A stretch of 64,000 nt of DNA, taken from Pseudarthrobacter sp. ATCC 49987. Its GTDB lineage: Bacteria > Actinomycetota > Actinomycetes > Actinomycetales > Micrococcaceae. Below are positions 53,475-60,573 of the stretch, piece by piece. Where the stretch lies: the NCBI RefSeq assembly GCF_009928425.1, contig NZ_JAABNS010000001.1, positions 3,596,001 to 3,660,000 of the forward strand, given 5' to 3'. The position numbers were made by a program, and so were the translations under genes. Position 1 is the stretch's first letter; every line of letters starts with the position of its first letter. Under the pieces are notes generated by a model. That model was given only the letters and a program-made list of their open reading frames with translations, had not been told where the DNA came from and made no database searches.

Positions 53475-53900
53475 CTACAGGCGGATGTAGGCCCAGCCGT
53501 CCCATTGACGTTCGGCAAGGTGGGCGATGGCCGCCGGAACTATCCCGACGCCGGGCAGCAGGTGCTCCGCAGCCACCCCCGCCGACCGCAGGCTGTTCCC
53601 GCACGCCAGCACCCGGACGCCGCTGGCGACGGCGGCGGAGATGGCTTCACCGAGAACCGAACCCTCCGCCAAGTGCGCCACCCCGGGCCCCTGGATGACA
53701 GCCTCGATGGGAACCCCTGGTCCGAGCGCCGCAACAGCGTTCTGGCTGCTGCGTAGCACCCCGGCAAGTGCGTCATCCGGCAAAGGACCGGCCGAATGGG
53801 CCACGAGTCCGCGCCGGCCCCGCCCTGCGCGCTCCCCCGGATGGGTCCCGCCGTTTTCGGCGGTGTCCTCGGCATGGCAGTCGGACGCAAATTCAGACAT
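53475..53900 (-). CDS. DsrE-family protein
   Basis: 141-residue DsrE/DsrF-fold protein, a family that carries or transfers sulfur on a conserved Cys. A ~30-residue polar N-terminus is followed by LVAHSAGPLPDDALAGVLRSSQNAVAALG and then the conserved VRVLACGNSLRSAGVAAEHLLPGVGIVPAAIAHLAERQWDGWAYI, with the Cys in LACGNS and the LLPGV loop. ATG 53900 has AAGGAG. It faces the DsbA operon across 251 bp, and one AATGT-N4-ACATT box lies 82 bp upstream. Whether the Cys takes part in catalysis here is untested. Confidence 0.85.
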   Translation of the reverse strand: MSEFASDCHAEDTAENGGTHPGERAGRGRRGLVAHSAGPLPDDALAGVLRSSQNAVAALGPGVPIEAVIQGPGVAHLAEGSVLGEAISAAVASGVRVLACGNSLRSAGVAAEHLLPGVGIVPAAIAHLAERQWDGWAYIRL

Positions 53901-53981
53901 GCGATCTCCTTCGGCGCGGATGGGCCGCCCGCATCGGAGCCGGGCCGGCCGTTTCCTGCATGCTAGCGCCTGCTCCCTGGA

Positions 53982-53995
53982 AATGTACAAACATT
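53982..53995. promoter_or_regulatory. Operator-like box 1: AATGT-N4-ACATT
   Basis: AATGT ACAA ACATT, a perfect inverted repeat in the divergent dsrE/dsbA promoter region, 82 bp before the dsrE start. It contains TGTACAAACA, one base off the GTNTANAC pattern of HutC-type GntR operators. Confidence 0.55.
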
Positions 53996-54105
53996 CCCTC
54001 GAAGACGGGCCGGCGCATAGCGGCCCAGCCTCCCGCCCGGGTCCCGAAGTGGGATTTTGGGTGTTTTACAACGGCACTTATGTCACGTAGCCTCGCAGAC
54101 TGTCA

Positions 54106-54119
54106 AATGTCTAAACATT
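54106..54119. promoter_or_regulatory. Operator-like box 2: AATGT-N4-ACATT
   Basis: AATGT CTAA ACATT, the same arms as the box 124 bp to the left, 33 bp before the dsbA-like ATG. It contains TGTCTAAACA, which fits GTNTANAC for HutC-type GntR regulators. An AT-rich stretch just upstream (TTTTACAACGGCACTTATG) could hold the promoter. A perfect CGTTCC-N5-GGAACG stem follows at 54121-54137. Confidence 0.6.
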
Positions 54120-54151
54120 TCGTTCCTCGACGGAACGCTTGAGGAGTCCGG

Positions 54152-54907
54152 ATGCCCACTTTGACCAAGCCCGGGCCTGCAGCCGCCAAGCCACGCCCCC
54201 GCACTGCATCGATTGTCTTGCCTGCACTGGGCATCGCCGTGCTGCTGCTGTTCGTGGGACTACTCTCCTACCAAGGTGCAGCGGCCCAAAAAGACGCCAC
54301 CGAACAACAGCAGCAGTCCCAGGACCCCAAGAGCCCTGCCGGCGAAAAACTGGACATGTCCCGCCGGAAAGCAGGCGATCCGACCGCGATCGGAAGCCAG
54401 GATGCTCCGGTCATCCTGGTGGAGTATGCCGACTACCGCTGCCCTTTCTGCGGGCTGTTTTCCCGAGACACCCTTCCCCCGCTGGTGGCGAAATACGTCG
54501 ACCGCGGCGACCTGAGAGTGGAGTGGCGCGACCTGCCGGTCTTCGGGGCGGAGTCGTCCGCCGCTGCCGTCGCCGGACGTGCGGCCGGCGAGCAGGGCCG
54601 GTTCTGGGAATTCAACAAGGCGGTCTACACCATCGCGCCGGAACGCGGCCACGCAGAGTTGCCCCGGGAGCGGCTCGTCCAGCTTGCCGGCGACGCGGGA
54701 GTCCCTGATTTGAAAAAGTTCGAAGCGGATCTGGACTCCGCCGACCTCAAGGCGGCGGTGTCGAAGGATGCCCAGGAGGCCGCGTCCCTGGGCGCCACCG
54801 GCACCCCCACCTTCCTGGTGAACGACACCCCGCTCGTTGGGGCACAGCCGATGGCCAGCTTTGAGAAAGCCATCGACGCCGCACTGAAGTCGGCCAGGGT
54901 CAACTGA
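54152..54907 (+). CDS. Membrane-anchored DsbA-family thioredoxin-fold protein
   Basis: Exported thiol-disulfide oxidoreductase, 251 residues. A transmembrane anchor at about 20-42 is followed by a Gln-rich linker (EQQQQSQD) and a DsbA-type thioredoxin domain. The active site is CPFC at 97-100 within LVEYADYRCPFCGLFSRDTLP, and the cis-proline loop is in GATGTPTFLVND near 210. It would act outside the membrane. A strong GAGGAG site precedes ATG 54152. Its stop overlaps the ATG of the CcdA-like gene, so electron delivery by CcdA is a reasonable inference. Confidence 0.93.
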   Translation: MPTLTKPGPAAAKPRPRTASIVLPALGIAVLLLFVGLLSYQGAAAQKDATEQQQQSQDPKSPAGEKLDMSRRKAGDPTAIGSQDAPVILVEYADYRCPFCGLFSRDTLPPLVAKYVDRGDLRVEWRDLPVFGAESSAAAVAGRAAGEQGRFWEFNKAVYTIAPERGHAELPRERLVQLAGDAGVPDLKKFEADLDSADLKAAVSKDAQEAASLGATGTPTFLVNDTPLVGAQPMASFEKAIDAALKSARVN

Positions 54908-55844
54908 TGGACATCGGCTACGCTGGCGCATTCCTGGGCGGGGTCCTGACCCTGTTGAGCCCTTGCTCCGCCCTCTTGTTGCCGGCCTTCTTTGCGTACG
55001 CCTTCTCCACCACGACCCGGCTGGTGGCACGGACGGGGCTGTTCTATCTGGGCTTGCTGAGCACCCTGGTGCCGCTGGGCATATTTGCCGGGGTTCTCGG
55101 CTCCCTTGTCACGCTGCACCGGCCAGTCCTGGTCGGCGTTTCGGCGGCCCTGGTGATGGTCCTGGGGCCGCCCAGATCGCCGCCATCCGGCTCCCCTCCG
55201 GGCTCACGCCAACGGCGGGCACCGGGTCATCCCGGTTGTCCGTCTTCGCCCTGGGAACCGTCTACGGCGTCGCCGGGGTCTGCACCGGACCCATTCTGGG
55301 CTCCATCCTGACCGTCGCGGCAGTCGGCGGCAACGCCGCCTACGGTGGCGCGCTGCTGGCAGTCTTCGCGCTCGGAATGGCGTTGCCGCTCTTTGTCCTG
55401 GCCCTCTTGTGGGACCGGCTGGGCATCTCCGGCCGCCGCTGGTTGCGTCCGCGGCCGCTCACCATCGGGGCGTGGTCGAACTCCTGGCTGATGATCATTT
55501 CCGGCCTCATTTCAGTCGGCATCGGCGTGCTCCTGCTGATCAGCGACGGGACGGCGGGGCTGGGCGGCGTGCTGACCGTCCAGGATCAGTTCCGGGCAGA
55601 ATCGGTTGCCACCGAGGCGGCCGCCGGCATCCCCGATGCCGCTGTCGCCGGGGTCGCCGCCCTCGTTCTCGCGATCGGCATGGCACTGTATTTCAAGAGC
55701 CGGCGAAACGAGCCACCCATGACCCACCGAAACGCCCCCGAAGCTTCCGGCCAACACAATGCGCCGGAGACCACGGCCAACCGGACCGCCAGTGCCGCAG
55801 GCCCGGGCCAGCCAAAGACAGGGATGACCGATGATCCGCAGTAA
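54907..55844 (+). pseudogene. ccdA: CcdA-like thiol-reductant transporter gene with a frameshift
   Basis: Cytochrome c biogenesis protein CcdA-like transmembrane protein, which moves electrons from cytoplasmic thioredoxin to outer thiol proteins. The first frame (54907 to about 55167) has LLSPCSALLLPAFFAYAF with the first CcdA Cys and three hydrophobic segments. The second frame (from about 55167 to 55844) continues ALVMVLG as AAQIAAIRLP, with GVAGVCTGPILGSI carrying the second Cys, further membrane segments and a polar tail. One base is missing in the GGGG run at 55164-55167; GGGGG would restore about 312 residues. Without it, translation would stop near 55311. Sequencing error, real lesion or programmed slippage are all possible. 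Confidence 0.8.
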
Positions 55845-56340
55845 ATTTGAAACCTTGCTTGCTGCCCTGGCGCAGTGGCCGGCGCGGCGCTGGCTTGCCG
55901 CGGCCGGCGTCGCCGCCCTCACGTACATCGTGGTTGCGGTGCCCACGGACCTGATCGATACGCCGCTTTTCAGCCGCGAGGTCCCGCCGACCTGGTGGTC
56001 CTTCCCGGTTCTCGGCGTCACAGCCGTCCTCACCGGGTTGCTGCTGGCCACCTATGTTTCCCGTGAACCCGCGGCCGACGACGAGGACGGCACGGAAGAG
56101 TCCGACAGCAAAGGCCGCTTCGGGGCTGCCGGCACCATCGTCTCCTTCTTTGCCGTGGGCTGCCCGGTCTGCAACAAGCTCGTTCTACTGGCCCTCGGCA
56201 CGTCCGGCGCCATGCAGTACTTCGAACCGATCCAGCCCCTGCTGGCGGCCCTCTCCATCGCCCTGCTGCTGTGGGCATTCGCAAGGAGGGCCACCTCTGA
56301 GGACCGCTGCCCGGTGCCTCGCGTGCCGGCGGCCCCTTAG
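55831..56340 (+). CDS. Membrane protein with a GCPVCN motif
   Basis: 169-residue protein of unknown family. Hydrophobic segments lie near 22-38, 58-76, 100-124 and 131-150, with an acidic loop (ADDEDGTEESDS) between the second and third. The third segment contains FAVGCPVCNKLVLLALG, giving Cys 111 and Cys 114 in a CxxC inside or next to the membrane, as in CcdA/DsbD or VKOR-like redox partners. It overlaps the end of the CcdA-like gene by 14 bp and so belongs to the dsbA-ccdA operon. Its stop overlaps that of the convergent GntR gene. Confidence 0.72.
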   Translation: MIRSKFETLLAALAQWPARRWLAAAGVAALTYIVVAVPTDLIDTPLFSREVPPTWWSFPVLGVTAVLTGLLLATYVSREPAADDEDGTEESDSKGRFGAAGTIVSFFAVGCPVCNKLVLLALGTSGAMQYFEPIQPLLAALSIALLLWAFARRATSEDRCPVPRVPAAP

Positions 56341-57116
56341 TCTCGGCGGGGCGGAATGGCCTTGCAGCCAAAGGCGGTCGAGATTGCCACCCGGTCGCCC
56401 AGGACATAGCTGCGCCGGAATTCGAGGTTGCGCGCCCGGTGGCAGCCGGTCCGTTCGATCAGCAACAGCGCGGAGCCCTCCGGGCACCCGAGCAGGGCCG
56501 CATGTGCGGGGGTGGCGAGCACCGCCGCGAGCTGCTCCGTGCCGCCGTCAAGCACGACGCCGCAGCGCCGGTCGAGCTCCCCGTACAGGGACGCGTCGCG
56601 GAAGTCCGCCCCAAGCAGCTTCCCGGCGGTCGCTGCGGGGAGCCAGACCTGGTCGAGGCCGATCGGCTCGCCGTCGGCGAGGCGGACCCTCGAGAGGTGG
56701 AAGAGCTCGGCATCCGGATCCAGGGAAAGCTTTGCCGCCACCTCCGGGTTGACCACCAGGTGCTGTTCCAGGACCACACTCGCGTGTCTCATCCCCGACT
56801 CCCGGATGGACGCCAGGACGCTATGGATCGGTCCGTACGCCGTGCTTCTTCCGGCGACCACCGTAGGCTTCTTCCCGGGGTGCGCGGTGATGTGCCCGGC
56901 ATCGCGCAAGGGTGCCAGGGCGGCCCGGATCGTGCCCCGGCTTACTCCAAAGCGTTGGGCCAGTTCCAGTTCACCGGGGAAACCTGACGCATACGCCCCG
57001 GCGAGGACTTCTTGCAGAAGCTCGGCGCTGACGGTTTTCCAGAGGGGGCTTCCCTTGGTCCGTTCTACAGCCCGCCCCGCGCGGGAAGCGGACGCTGGCC
57101 CCTGGTGATCCTTCAC
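56337..57116 (-). CDS. GntR-family regulator, HutC subfamily (UTRA domain)
   Basis: Probable transcriptional repressor of 259 residues. The N-terminal winged HTH contains LLQEVLAGAYASGFPGELELAQRFGVSRGTIRAALAPLRDAGHI near 32-75, and a C-terminal UTRA ligand-binding domain (about 100-255) has FHLSRVRLADGEPIGLDQVWLP. The ligand is unknown. The GTG at 57116 has GGGAG upstream; ATG 57155 has no site. HutC-type regulators recognise GTNTANAC sites, and TGTCTAAACA lies in the dsbA promoter, so it may control this cluster; that is inference. It is convergent with the preceding CxxC gene. Confidence 0.86.
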   Translation of the reverse strand: MKDHQGPASASRAGRAVERTKGSPLWKTVSAELLQEVLAGAYASGFPGELELAQRFGVSRGTIRAALAPLRDAGHITAHPGKKPTVVAGRSTAYGPIHSVLASIRESGMRHASVVLEQHLVVNPEVAAKLSLDPDAELFHLSRVRLADGEPIGLDQVWLPAATAGKLLGADFRDASLYGELDRRCGVVLDGGTEQLAAVLATPAHAALLGCPEGSALLLIERTGCHRARNLEFRRSYVLGDRVAISTAFGCKAIPPRRD

Positions 57117-57261
57117 GTCTCTCCCGACCGATTTACTCCACAAAACTGCTGGCATTATGACGTTACTGCATCACGCACGCCTGGGATCCGAGTCGGAGCC
57201 CCAAGAGGCACCAACGACGTCTTCGACAGCCGGTAGAATTACTCGTGAGCAAGGAGGAAAA

Positions 57262-57873
57262 ATGACGGCACATGGTCTGCGCCTTGTCCGCGGCTGGATT
57301 GGCGCCGTCGTTGCGACCTCCATCGCCTCCGGTTCGCATTTCCTGGCCGGCGGGAACGCTCCCGAACTTCCGCTGCTCCTCCTGACGCTGGCCCTGTCCG
57401 GGCTGGCCTGCACCGCACTCACGGGCCGCGGGCTGTCCCTGTGGCGGCTCTCCGCCGGCGTGGCTTTGAGCCAGGGACTCTTCCACTGGGTCTTCAGCTG
57501 GGCAGCGGCTCCGCATGTTTCCGGCGCTCCGGCCGGCGGCCACCTGACCCACTCGTCCCTGCTGGAACCTGCCGCCGGAACGGTCTTTTCCCCCACGGCG
57601 GACCACGCCTCGCCGCTGATGTGGCTGGGACACGCCGTTGCCGCCGTCCTGACCGTGGCCATCCTGCGCCACGGCGAGGTCGCCGCCGTCCGGCTGGTGC
57701 AGGCGATGCGGCTGCACGTGACGGCTTTCCTCCCGCTTTTCCAGCCCCTGCCGGTGTGTCCGCCCGCAGCCGCCCTGCCCGCCAACCGGCCCGTCAGGCC
57801 GCTGCGGAACCTCGGCGCGCCCCTGCTGGTGATGCGCCACCGCGGACCGCCCGTGCTTCCGCTCGTGTCCTAG
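57262..57873 (+). CDS. Membrane protein upstream of copC
   Basis: 203-residue hydrophobic protein, no family recognised. Segments near 10-28, 33-52, 57-76 and 117-135 are likely membrane helices; the loop between the third and fourth is His-rich (HVSGAPAGGHLTHSS), which could bind metal. The last 60 residues are Pro/Arg-rich. The start has an excellent AAGGAGGAAAA site, and a TAGAAT -10-like hexamer lies at 57234-57239. It runs in the same direction as copC, PCuAC and the DyP gene, 67 bp before copC, suggesting a copper or envelope role. Function unknown. Confidence 0.65.
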   Translation: MTAHGLRLVRGWIGAVVATSIASGSHFLAGGNAPELPLLLLTLALSGLACTALTGRGLSLWRLSAGVALSQGLFHWVFSWAAAPHVSGAPAGGHLTHSSLLEPAAGTVFSPTADHASPLMWLGHAVAAVLTVAILRHGEVAAVRLVQAMRLHVTAFLPLFQPLPVCPPAAALPANRPVRPLRNLGAPLLVMRHRGPPVLPLVS

Positions 57874-57940
57874 GCGCCCTGCGCCTTCACCCGATACGCC
57901 CCGCAACGCTGCCAAGACAGCGCCGGGGCGGGAAGCAGCC

Positions 57941-58540
57941 ATGACAAGAAATAGCTTAAAAACATGGCGGAATCCTGGCTTGGGAGCAACACTGCTCGCC
58001 GCCCTCCTGCTCTGCGTAGGCGCCAGCCTCCCAGCAGCACCGGCGGCCTTCGCCCACGACCAGCTGATTTCGTCCAGTCCAGCGCCCGATGAGCGCCTGA
58101 ACAAGAGTCCAGCCAGCATCATCCTGTCCTTCAGTTCGCCCCTGCTGGCGCTCGGCCATGAGGTCCGGGTCGTCGATGACAACGACAAGAACTGGGTAGC
58201 CGGCGCACCGGTCCTCACCCGGGAAACGCTGACCCAGGCGCTCCCGGAACTCCCCGACGGCGGCTATCAGGTCAGCTGGCGGGTGGTCTCTGCAGACGGT
58301 CACCCGATCAGTGGCGGCTACCGGATTCATGTCGGCAATCCTGCCGCCGCGCCGCCGGCGGCCTCCGCCAGCGCTGGTGCCAGCAGTGAACCCAGCGGGG
58401 CCGCCGCAAACGGCACCGGTGACGGCGTACCGGGTTGGATGCCTGCCGCCGGAACCGCTGCGGCCGCCGGTCTCGGCATCTATCTGGCATTTATCGGCCT
58501 TCGGCGCATCAAGCGCAACGCGCAATCCCCCAGCGAATAA
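57941..58540 (+). CDS. CopC-domain copper-binding protein
   Basis: Exported copper-binding protein of 199 residues. A signal sequence (about 1-38) ends AAFA, so the mature protein begins HDQLISSSPAPDE, whose N-terminal His is the expected Cu(II) ligand. The beta-barrel domain has SADGHPISGGYRIHV near 117-131, with the DGH ligands Asp 119 and His 121. An Ala/Ser-rich linker and a C-terminal transmembrane helix (about 148-188) with basic residues anchor it. There is no fused CopD. It precedes PCuAC and DyP in what looks like one operon. Confidence 0.93.
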   Translation: MTRNSLKTWRNPGLGATLLAALLLCVGASLPAAPAAFAHDQLISSSPAPDERLNKSPASIILSFSSPLLALGHEVRVVDDNDKNWVAGAPVLTRETLTQALPELPDGGYQVSWRVVSADGHPISGGYRIHVGNPAAAPPAASASAGASSEPSGAAANGTGDGVPGWMPAAGTAAAAGLGIYLAFIGLRRIKRNAQSPSE

Positions 58541-58593
58541 CACTTACCGGGCCGGCCCGCTGCGGCCGGCTGCGACGATTCAGGAGTATCACC

Positions 58594-59199
58594 ATGTCCA
58601 AGAAGCTCGCTTACCCTACCCTTTCCCTTCTCGCGGCGGCGGCCCTGGCACTCGCCGGTTGCGCCCCCTCAGCCTCGACGCCGGCACCATCCCCGTCTGC
58701 CACCGCCACCACCCCGGCCAATGCGGCCGCCGCGCTGGCGGTCAGCCAGCCGTGGGTCAAGGCCGCCGTTTCCGGTATGACCGGCGGTTTCGGCGTCCTC
58801 AAGAACACCTCCGACGCCGACATCACCGTCACCGGCGCCTCGACCCCGTCGGCCCGGATGGTCGAGCTGCACGAAACAGCCATGGGACCCAACGGCGCCA
58901 TGCAGATGCAGGCCAAGCAGGGCGGCTTTGTGATCCCTGCCGGCGGCGAACTGAAACTTGAGCCAGGCGCCAACCACATCATGCTGATGGGGCTTACCGC
59001 GCCGATCAACCCCGGTGCTGACGTCACGTTCACGCTTGAGCTGGCCGGCGGCGGCAGCTTCGAATTCACCGCCGTGGCGAAGGACTTCAGCGGCGCCAAC
59101 GAGAACTATGTCGAAGAAGAAGGCACCGGCATGTCCCACGGCCAGCCCTCCAGCACCGGCAGCGCACCCGGTTCGGCGCCGTCGTCGACCTCAAAATGA
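58594..59199 (+). CDS. Copper chaperone PCu(A)C lipoprotein
   Basis: Exported Cu(I) chaperone of 201 residues that delivers copper to cytochrome oxidase or other copper enzymes. A lipoprotein signal ends LAGC at Cys 23, followed by an Ala/Ser/Thr/Pro-rich linker. The PCuAC signature H-xn-M-x22-H-x-M is present: His 93 in ELHETAM, Met 105 in MQM, His 128 and Met 130 in NHIMLM. A Ser-rich tail ends the protein. ATG 58594 follows CAGGAG. Its stop overlaps the DyP start as ATGA, so the two are translationally coupled. Confidence 0.94.
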   Translation: MSKKLAYPTLSLLAAAALALAGCAPSASTPAPSPSATATTPANAAAALAVSQPWVKAAVSGMTGGFGVLKNTSDADITVTGASTPSARMVELHETAMGPNGAMQMQAKQGGFVIPAGGELKLEPGANHIMLMGLTAPINPGADVTFTLELAGGGSFEFTAVAKDFSGANENYVEEEGTGMSHGQPSSTGSAPGSAPSSTSK

Positions 59200-60476
59200 G
59201 CACCGGGGACCAGCGGCCCGCAGGCGCAACCGCGGGCAGTGAGGAGCCCGATGCCCCACGGAAACTGCCGCGGCGCGGACTGCTCTTCGGCGGTGCCGCC
59301 GCCGGGCTGGGGGCGCTGGCCGCGGCCGGCGCCCACCTCGCCGGGGCAGGCGTCCAGCAGGCGGGGAACCCCGCCCCGGATGATCCCGCGGAGAGCGTCC
59401 ACGGCAGCGGCATTGTTCCGTTTCACGGCGACCGCCAGGCGGGCATTACGACGGCGGCGCAGGCCCACGGCGTTTTTGTCGCCCTGGATTTGCGGCCCGG
59501 AACGACGCGCGCCGCGGTCAAAGCGCTCTTGCGGCTGCTCAGCGACGACGCCGCGAACCTCTGCGCGGGAAAGCCGGCCCTGGCCGACACCGAGGGCGAA
59601 CTGGCCCAGGTGCCGGCCCGGCTGACGGTCACGTTCGGTTTCGGACCCGGCCTGGTTGCCGCGGTGGACCCCACCCGGGCGCCGGGCTGGCTGAAGCCGC
59701 TGCCGGCCTTCAGCATCGACCGGCTGCAGCCCGGATTCTCCGACGGTGATCTGTTGCTGCAGATCTGCGCGGATGATCCGTTGACCGTGGCGCATGCCCA
59801 ACGGATGCTCCTGAAAGACAGCCGGAGCTTCGCGACCGTCCGCTGGGTGCAGACCGGGTTCCGGCGTTCCTACGGCAGTGAAAAGTCCGGGACCACCATG
59901 CGGAACCTCTTCGGCCAGGTGGACGGGACGTCGAACCCGGCGCCCGGCAGCCCGGACAACGAGCGCGTAGTCTGGGGCGGCGGAGAAATACCCGCATGGA
60001 CGGCCAACGGCACGTCCGTGGTTGTCCGCCGGATCGCGATGAACCTGGACAAGTGGGACGAGGCGGACCGCGTGGGCCGGGAGGAATCCGTGGGCCGCCG
60101 GCTGTCCAACGGCGCACCCCTGACCGGGACGCAGGAACACGACGAGCCGGACCTGACCGCAGTGTCCAAGCTCGGGTTCCCGGTCATCTCGGACGTCTCA
60201 CACCTGCGCCGGGCCCGGCCGGAGGACAGTTCCCAGCGGATCTTTCGCCGGGCCTACAACTACGACGCCGCTCCCGGCGCCGGAGGGGTCTCGGACTCGG
60301 GGCTGATCTTCGTGTCCTACCAGGCCGACGTCGACAGGCAGTTCACGCCCATCCAGCGCCGGCTCGATCAAATGGACATGCTCAATCAGTGGACGACGCC
60401 GGTCGGCTCCGCTGTGTTCGCCATCCCGCCGGGGTGCCGTGAGGACGGATTCGTCGGCGACGGCCTGTTCGCCTGA
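59196..60476 (+). CDS. Tat-exported DyP-type peroxidase
   Basis: Heme peroxidase of 426 residues. A twin-arginine signal, RKLPRRGLLFGG with RR at 26-27, precedes a hydrophobic segment, so folded export is expected. The DyP signature is LFGQVDGTSNP near 243, carrying the catalytic Asp (GxxDG). The proximal heme His is in SDVSHLRRARP near 330, and the Arg region is FRRAYNYD near 349. In Streptomyces, the homologue DtpA lies beside a PCuAC-like chaperone and helps copper-enzyme maturation; the same pairing is seen here. It is coupled to PCuAC and followed 9 bp later by a large hairpin. Confidence 0.94.
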   Translation: MSTGDQRPAGATAGSEEPDAPRKLPRRGLLFGGAAAGLGALAAAGAHLAGAGVQQAGNPAPDDPAESVHGSGIVPFHGDRQAGITTAAQAHGVFVALDLRPGTTRAAVKALLRLLSDDAANLCAGKPALADTEGELAQVPARLTVTFGFGPGLVAAVDPTRAPGWLKPLPAFSIDRLQPGFSDGDLLLQICADDPLTVAHAQRMLLKDSRSFATVRWVQTGFRRSYGSEKSGTTMRNLFGQVDGTSNPAPGSPDNERVVWGGGEIPAWTANGTSVVVRRIAMNLDKWDEADRVGREESVGRRLSNGAPLTGTQEHDEPDLTAVSKLGFPVISDVSHLRRARPEDSSQRIFRRAYNYDAAPGAGGVSDSGLIFVSYQADVDRQFTPIQRRLDQMDMLNQWTTPVGSAVFAIPPGCREDGFVGDGLFA

Positions 60477-60484
60477 TCCAAAGC

Positions 60485-60542
60485 AACGCGGGGTCACTAC
60501 GCGCCCATCCCACCGGCTGGGACGGGCGCTATGTGACCCCGC
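60485..60542. repeat. Copy 2 of the dispersed hairpin element, behind the DyP gene
   Basis: Left arm AACGCGGGGTCAC and right arm GTGACCCCGC, with an inner GCGCCC...GGGCGC stem. It shares GCCCATCC and the outer arms with the copy at 9065-9125. It starts 9 bp after the DyP stop and lies between convergent DyP and histidine-kinase genes, so it may terminate both transcripts. Confidence 0.85.
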
Positions 60543-60573
60543 ATCAGGGCGCCGGAAGGTGCGGCCGTTCGGC

